A stretch of 64,000 bases of DNA from Oceanicaulis sp. Its GTDB lineage: Bacteria; Pseudomonadota; Alphaproteobacteria; Caulobacterales; Maricaulaceae. The notes below the pieces were generated by a model that saw only the letters and a list, made by a program, of their open reading frames with translations, had not been told where the DNA came from and did not search any database. A program made the translations under genes and the position numbers. Shown in pieces: positions 60,525 to 64,000 of this stretch. The DNA lies in NCBI GenBank assembly GCA_040112665.1, contig CP157796.1, positions 250,813-314,812 of the forward strand. Direction: 5' to 3'. Every line of letters starts with the position of its first letter. Within the stretch, counting starts at the first letter, position 1.

Positions 60525-61754
60525 TCAAGCCCCGGAATTGACCGCGGAGAGCCGGTAGGTGCCGTGCAGCGCCTTGACCGCTTTTTCCAGAAGGTCGCTT
60601 TCGACGAGCGCGGAGATCTTGATCTCGCTGGTCGCCACCATGCGCACCGCCACGCCCTCCCGGCCGAGCACGGCGTACAGGGTGCGCGCGACGTCCGCCC
60701 GCCCCCTGAGGCCCGTGCCGACCACGGAAACCTTAGCGAGCCCCGTCTCGGCGCCGATCTCGACCCCGTTGGCGCAGCACGATTCCGCCACCGCCAGCGC
60801 GCGCGGCAGGTCCTTGCCGGCGACCGAACATTCCACGACCGACCCGCCGGGCCGGGTTTTGGCCTGAACGATCATGTCCACCGCCACGCCCGCCTCGGCG
60901 AGGCCTGCGAAGAGCTTTTCCGCCGGCGCGTCGTCAGCCCCGCCGTTCAGCGACAGCCGGGCCTGATCGCGCACATAGGCGACCCCGGAGACCACGCGCC
61001 GTTCGGCGAGTTCCGCGCCGTCGACCACCTCGGTGCCGGCAGACGCGCCGGGCTTTTCGAAGCTCGATTTCACCCGCAGCGTCACCGCCTTGGCCTTGGC
61101 GTATTCGACCGAGCGGGTCTGCAGCACCTTCGCGCCCATGGCGGCGAGTTCGAGCATGGCGTCATGGCTGACCCGTTCGATGCGGGCGGCGTCATCGACC
61201 ATGCGCGGATCGGTCGTGTAGACGCCGTCCACGTCGGTGTAGATGTCGCATTCACCCTTGATGGCGGCGGCGACGGCCACCGCGGTAAGATCGGTCCCGC
61301 CCCGGCCGAGCGTGGCCAGCCGGCCCTGCCCGTCCAGCCCCTGATAGCCTGCGACGACAGGGATCACGCCTTTCTCGATCAGCTCTTCTAGCCCTTCGGC
61401 GCGCATACCGGTGATCTGCGACGCGCCCGGCGGGCCCTCAACGCAGATCGGCAGCGACCAGCCGGTCACCGCCTGGGCCTTAAGGCCTTCCTTCTTGAGC
61501 GCGAGCGCCATGAGCGCGGCGCTGAGCTGTTCGCCTGCGGCCAGCGCGGTGTCGGTCTCCACCTCGCCCAGCCCGCCGCCGAACGCTTCGGCGAGCCCGA
61601 GGATCCGGTCGGTCTCGCCAGCCATGGCGGAGACCACGACAGCGACGGCTTTGCCCTTGCGCGCCTCGGCCGCGGCGATGGCCGCGGAACGGGCGATCGC
61701 CTCGGGGCTTCCCATCGACGTGCCGCCGAATTTCAGGACCAGGCGTTCAGCCAA
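60525..61754 (-). CDS. lysC: Aspartate kinase, monofunctional
   Basis: LysC phosphorylates aspartate, opening lysine, threonine and methionine synthesis. The 409-residue protein starts at a TTG (61754) five bases after GGGAGGA, giving AERLVLKFGGTSMGSPE. Kinase motifs GRGGTDLTAVAVAAA and YTDVDGVYTTDPR are present, and two ACT domains at the C-terminus (ARLSLNGGADDAPAEKLFA, and VAVRMVATSEIKISALV) provide feedback control. An upstream TTG at 61784 in frame has no ribosome-binding site. It leads into ptsP. A second aspartate kinase domain is fused to DAP decarboxylase at 33.8-36.4 kb. Confidence 0.95.
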   Translation of the reverse strand: MAERLVLKFGGTSMGSPEAIARSAAIAAAEARKGKAVAVVVSAMAGETDRILGLAEAFGGGLGEVETDTALAAGEQLSAALMALALKKEGLKAQAVTGWSLPICVEGPPGASQITGMRAEGLEELIEKGVIPVVAGYQGLDGQGRLATLGRGGTDLTAVAVAAAIKGECDIYTDVDGVYTTDPRMVDDAARIERVSHDAMLELAAMGAKVLQTRSVEYAKAKAVTLRVKSSFEKPGASAGTEVVDGAELAERRVVSGVAYVRDQARLSLNGGADDAPAEKLFAGLAEAGVAVDMIVQAKTRPGGSVVECSVAGKDLPRALAVAESCCANGVEIGAETGLAKVSVVGTGLRGRADVARTLYAVLGREGVAVRMVATSEIKISALVESDLLEKAVKALHGTYRLSAVNSGA

Positions 61755-61869
61755 GCGTATCCTCCCGCTGCCGAGGCTCGCCAATAGCGAACCGAGCGAC
61801 CATATTGCGCGCCGTCAGCTATACGAACGCAGCCCCGCACGCAAACGCGCCGAGACGAAGGAGCGATCC

Positions 61870-62634
61870 ATGGCCCAGGCCGCAGCGCCCGAGCGCCTCT
61901 CCACCCCCTCGATCGATCCCGCAGAGATCGAGAAGTTCTCCCGCATGGCCGCCGACTGGTGGGACCCGGACTCCAAGTTCGCCCCGCTGCACAAGTTCAA
62001 CCCCGCTCGCCTGACCTTTATTCGCGACACGCTGGCCGCGCATTTCAAGCGCGACGGGGCCGAGCCCCTCAAGGGGCTGAAACTGCTCGATATCGGCTGC
62101 GGCGGCGGGCTCGTCTCAGAGCCCATGGCGCGGCTGGGCGCGGAGGTCACCGGCGTCGACGCCGCGGAGGCGAACATCAAGACCGCGCTCGTGCACGCCG
62201 AGGAATGCGGGCTGAAGATCGACTATCGCCACGGCACGGCGGAACAGCTGCTCGATGCCGGCGGGCCGGGTCAGTTCGACGTGGTGCTCAATCTCGAAGT
62301 CGTCGAGCATGTCGCCGATCCAGAGGCTTTCCTGCGCGACTGCGCGCGCCTGGTGAAGCCCGGCGGGATGACGGTCGTAGGCACGATCAACCGCACCGCC
62401 CGCGCTTTCGCCACGGCGATCTTCGGCGCGGAATACGTGCTGGGCTGGCTGCCGCGCGGCACGCACCGCTTCGACAAGCTGGTGAGACCCGGCGAGGTGG
62501 AAGCGGCGCTGAAGGCCGAGGGCTTCCACACCCGCGAACCGGTGGGGGTGAGCTACAACCCGCTGAAGGACAGATTCTTCATCTCCGGCGATGCGGGTGT
62601 GAACTATCTGATGGCGGCGGAGAAACCGGCCTGA
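61870..62634 (+). CDS. ubiG: Ubiquinone biosynthesis O-methyltransferase UbiG
   Basis: UbiG performs the two O-methylations in ubiquinone synthesis with S-adenosylmethionine. The 254-residue class I methyltransferase has the SAM motif LLDIGCGGGLVSEPMARLG (72-90), VTGVDAAEANI (motif II), and the UbiG-typical ADWWDPDSKFAPLHKFNPARL (28-48) and VGVSYNPLKDRF near the C-terminus. The ATG at 61870 follows GAAGGAGCGATCC. It is divergent from lysC with 115 bp between, a widespread arrangement in this class. Confidence 0.95.
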   Translation: MAQAAAPERLSTPSIDPAEIEKFSRMAADWWDPDSKFAPLHKFNPARLTFIRDTLAAHFKRDGAEPLKGLKLLDIGCGGGLVSEPMARLGAEVTGVDAAEANIKTALVHAEECGLKIDYRHGTAEQLLDAGGPGQFDVVLNLEVVEHVADPEAFLRDCARLVKPGGMTVVGTINRTARAFATAIFGAEYVLGWLPRGTHRFDKLVRPGEVEAALKAEGFHTREPVGVSYNPLKDRFFISGDAGVNYLMAAEKPA

Positions 62635-62641
62635 GGCGGGT

Positions 62642-63730
62642 CTAGAACTCCGCCTCGTCCCAGTCGGGAAGATCGTCTTCCTCCTCGCCGAGCTTTCGAA
62701 GATAGCTCACCACGAGCGAGGAATAGGGCGGCACGCGAGTGGCCCCGGCGCTCGTGCCGTCAGGGCTGACGGTGTCCCAGATCTCGAAATGCAGATGGTC
62801 GGTGGTGGCGCTGAAACGGCACTGGCCCTGCCACCAGGTCAGACCGAACCAGTCCGACACGTTCCCGATCGGATCGCCCTTGCTGACCGTGTCGCCGACC
62901 TCGACGTCCAGCGCGTCGCCCGAGCAGATCAGCGGGATGCCGCCTGAATTGCACTGGGCCTGCGTAAGCGTGGCCGGGCTGGCGCAGCTGTCCCAGTGCT
63001 GCAGGTGCATGTACCAGTAGGTGCGCCCGCTCTCCTCGTCGCGCAGCTTCACCGTCATCGACGCGATGCCCGAGATATAGCCGTCGGCGACCGCGACCGC
63101 CTTGTGGGTCTTGGGCTGTCCGGCGGTGCAGCTGGCCGGGCGGATGTCCTGGCCCTGATGGCCGTCGCCGCCTTCGCAGTACTGGTTCGTGCGCCCCCAG
63201 CGGGTTTCGCAGAAATTGTCCTGCCAGGGGTATTCGTAGTTCACCGCAGAGCATTCGCCGGGCGGGCCCTCTGCGCCGCCGGGGCGGAAATACTGCGAGT
63301 TGGGAAAGCCGCGTTCGGCCATCGGCCAGCCGATATCGGGCGCGAAGACATAGTTCTGCGACAGCGCGTCGGTGCCCTGCCAGCCGACGCCGGAAAAGCC
63401 GGGGACGATCTCGCCGATCCGGTGGTCGAGTTCGCTGAGTTCGCCGGGCGGATCGTAGCTGAATTCAGCGCCGGCTTCGTCAAGCAAAGGCGGGTCTTCA
63501 GGCGGATCGACAGGCGTTTCGCCGGCCCCGTCGGATTCATCTCCCGAGCCGGGCGCTCCATCATCAGGACCGGCCTCTCCATCATCGGGAAGCCCGCCGC
63601 CGTCGGGTGGGACGACCACCGGTCCGTCAGCGCCGGGATAGATCACCTCGCCGGCCGGCCAGAGCACCAGAACCGCCGCGCCGGCCACCGCCGCGACGCC
63701 CGCCAGAATCGAGTCGCGTGCGTTCGACAT
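62642..63730 (-). CDS. M23-family zinc metallopeptidase, membrane-anchored
   Basis: The 362-residue protein has an N-terminal signal anchor (residues 8-26), a Pro/Asp/Gly-rich linker (30-85) and an LytM/M23 domain. Expected zinc ligands H191 and D195 are in GDGHQGQDI, H314 with catalytic H312 in TTDHLHFEI, and H242 in MHLQH. M23 enzymes cut peptidoglycan cross-bridges, or when degenerate activate amidases; here the ligands look intact. Many cysteines (near 160, 174, 185, 201, 249, 260, 269, 304) suggest disulfides. The gene starts three bases after the upstream partial gene, with GGGGGG before its ATG. Confidence 0.9.
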   Translation of the reverse strand: MSNARDSILAGVAAVAGAAVLVLWPAGEVIYPGADGPVVVPPDGGGLPDDGEAGPDDGAPGSGDESDGAGETPVDPPEDPPLLDEAGAEFSYDPPGELSELDHRIGEIVPGFSGVGWQGTDALSQNYVFAPDIGWPMAERGFPNSQYFRPGGAEGPPGECSAVNYEYPWQDNFCETRWGRTNQYCEGGDGHQGQDIRPASCTAGQPKTHKAVAVADGYISGIASMTVKLRDEESGRTYWYMHLQHWDSCASPATLTQAQCNSGGIPLICSGDALDVEVGDTVSKGDPIGNVSDWFGLTWWQGQCRFSATTDHLHFEIWDTVSPDGTSAGATRVPPYSSLVVSYLRKLGEEEDDLPDWDEAEF

Positions 63731-63733
63731 CGC

Positions 63734-64000
63734 CTAGCCCCCCGCCTCGGGATTGCCGCCGGCGACATAGAGCTCCGCGACGAGCTGGCGGAGCGCGGTC
63801 TCGGTCGCACAGCGCGGATCGGTCGCAGAGCCGCATTCGATCGAGACCGTGTAGGCCGCGCCGTAGCGGCTGAAGTCGGCCGTCAGCCCCGCCTCGTCGC
63901 GCGTGACGCGCAGGCCGTCTGGGCCGCGCCCGCGGTCGAAGCGGACGGCGCGCGCGCTCTCCTCGCCGTGATTGATGATGCGCGTGCCGGAGATGTGCAC
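63734..64000 (-). CDS. Partial gene, C-terminal part of an unknown protein
   Basis: The frame is open from the right edge to a TAG at 63734, about 88 codons, so the true start lies outside. The visible part includes ESARAVRFDRGRGPDGLRVT, then AAYTVSIECGSATDPRCATE and a Gly-rich end. Two closely spaced cysteines (GSATDPR between) could form a disulfide, suggesting an exported protein. No family is recognised. Three bases separate it from the M23 gene, so the two are in one operon. Confidence 0.6.
   Translation of the reverse strand: MHISGTRIINHGEESARAVRFDRGRGPDGLRVTRDEAGLTADFSRYGAAYTVSIECGSATDPRCATETALRQLVAELYVAGGNPEAGG

Overview
The window is GC-rich, densely coded chromosomal DNA from an alphaproteobacterium. 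The gene set (alpha-type RpoH, a DUF4167 protein next to prfA-prmC, a ptsP/lysC/ubiG block, xerD divergent from aroK-aroB, TonB-dependent uptake, a RodZ-like protein) points to the Caulobacterales/Maricaulales side of the class. That placement is inference. There is no rRNA, recognisable tRNA, insertion sequence, prophage or CRISPR array. About 57 protein genes can be supported, including two small membrane proteins of 25 and 48 residues.

Layout. 0-5 kb: partial DUF4328 membrane protein, a GT4 glycosyltransferase, then DUF4167, prmC and prfA on the minus strand. 4.9-5.6 kb: an MntA-HepT toxin-antitoxin pair. 5.6-9.5 kb: minus-strand cysS, an Fe-S scaffold-like protein, yidD, a GT2 glycosyltransferase, a LOG-family protein and a 25-residue membrane peptide. 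9.7-12.3 kb: folE and sppA. 12.4-16.7 kb: a PhoD-like phosphatase and a TonB-dependent receptor, preceded by a PHO-box-like sequence. 16.9-20.3 kb: an RluA-type pseudouridine synthase, a GNAT enzyme, rpoH and a YhhN protein. 20.4-24 kb: a frameshifted DUF481 gene, a trypsin-like protease with three cysteine-rich repeats, and two related secreted proteins. 24-28 kb: PhzF, thioredoxin-like, alpha/beta hydrolase and amidohydrolase genes. 28.7-32.8 kb: a translationally coupled aconitase-large/aconitase-small/isocitrate-lyase-type operon, divergent from a glutaryl-CoA dehydrogenase. 32.9-36.4 kb: MarC, an inverted-repeat element and an aspartate kinase-DAP decarboxylase fusion. 36.5-38.8 kb: AMP nucleosidase with a small partner. 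39-41.7 kb: an SGNH/MBOAT O-acylation module. 41.7-47.1 kb: SolA-type oxidase, a TPR protein with four 48-residue repeats, ispG, CsbD and PstS. 47.4-49.7 kb: a PLP decarboxylase coupled to a deoxyhypusine-synthase homologue. 49.8-57.1 kb: DUF1206, a second MarC, CorC-aroB-aroK, and a divergent operon ending in xerD. 57.1-64 kb: rodZ, ptsP, lysC, ubiG, an M23 peptidase and a partial gene.

How the genes work together. The clearest physiological units are: amino-acid biosynthesis (two aspartate kinases, DAP decarboxylase, shikimate genes); phosphate acquisition (PstS, PhoD and the receptor, with PHO-box-like sites upstream of PstS and the receptor); polyamine synthesis (decarboxylase plus aminobutyl-transferase homologue); C5/C6 acid catabolism (three-gene dehydratase/lyase operon plus glutaryl-CoA dehydrogenase); and envelope modification (glycosyltransferases, MBOAT module, RodZ, M23 peptidase). 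Many neighbours overlap by ATGA or GTGA, indicating translational coupling. Four convergent pairs end on a shared CTAG.

The most interesting items are the decarboxylase/deoxyhypusine-synthase-like operon (bacteria have no eIF5A), the coupled dehydratase/lyase operon, the protease with triple C-x7-C-x9-C-x8-C repeats, the paralogous CPDL/REDRRD secreted proteins, the apparent frameshift in the DUF481 gene, and the near-identical DNA repeats of the TPR gene.
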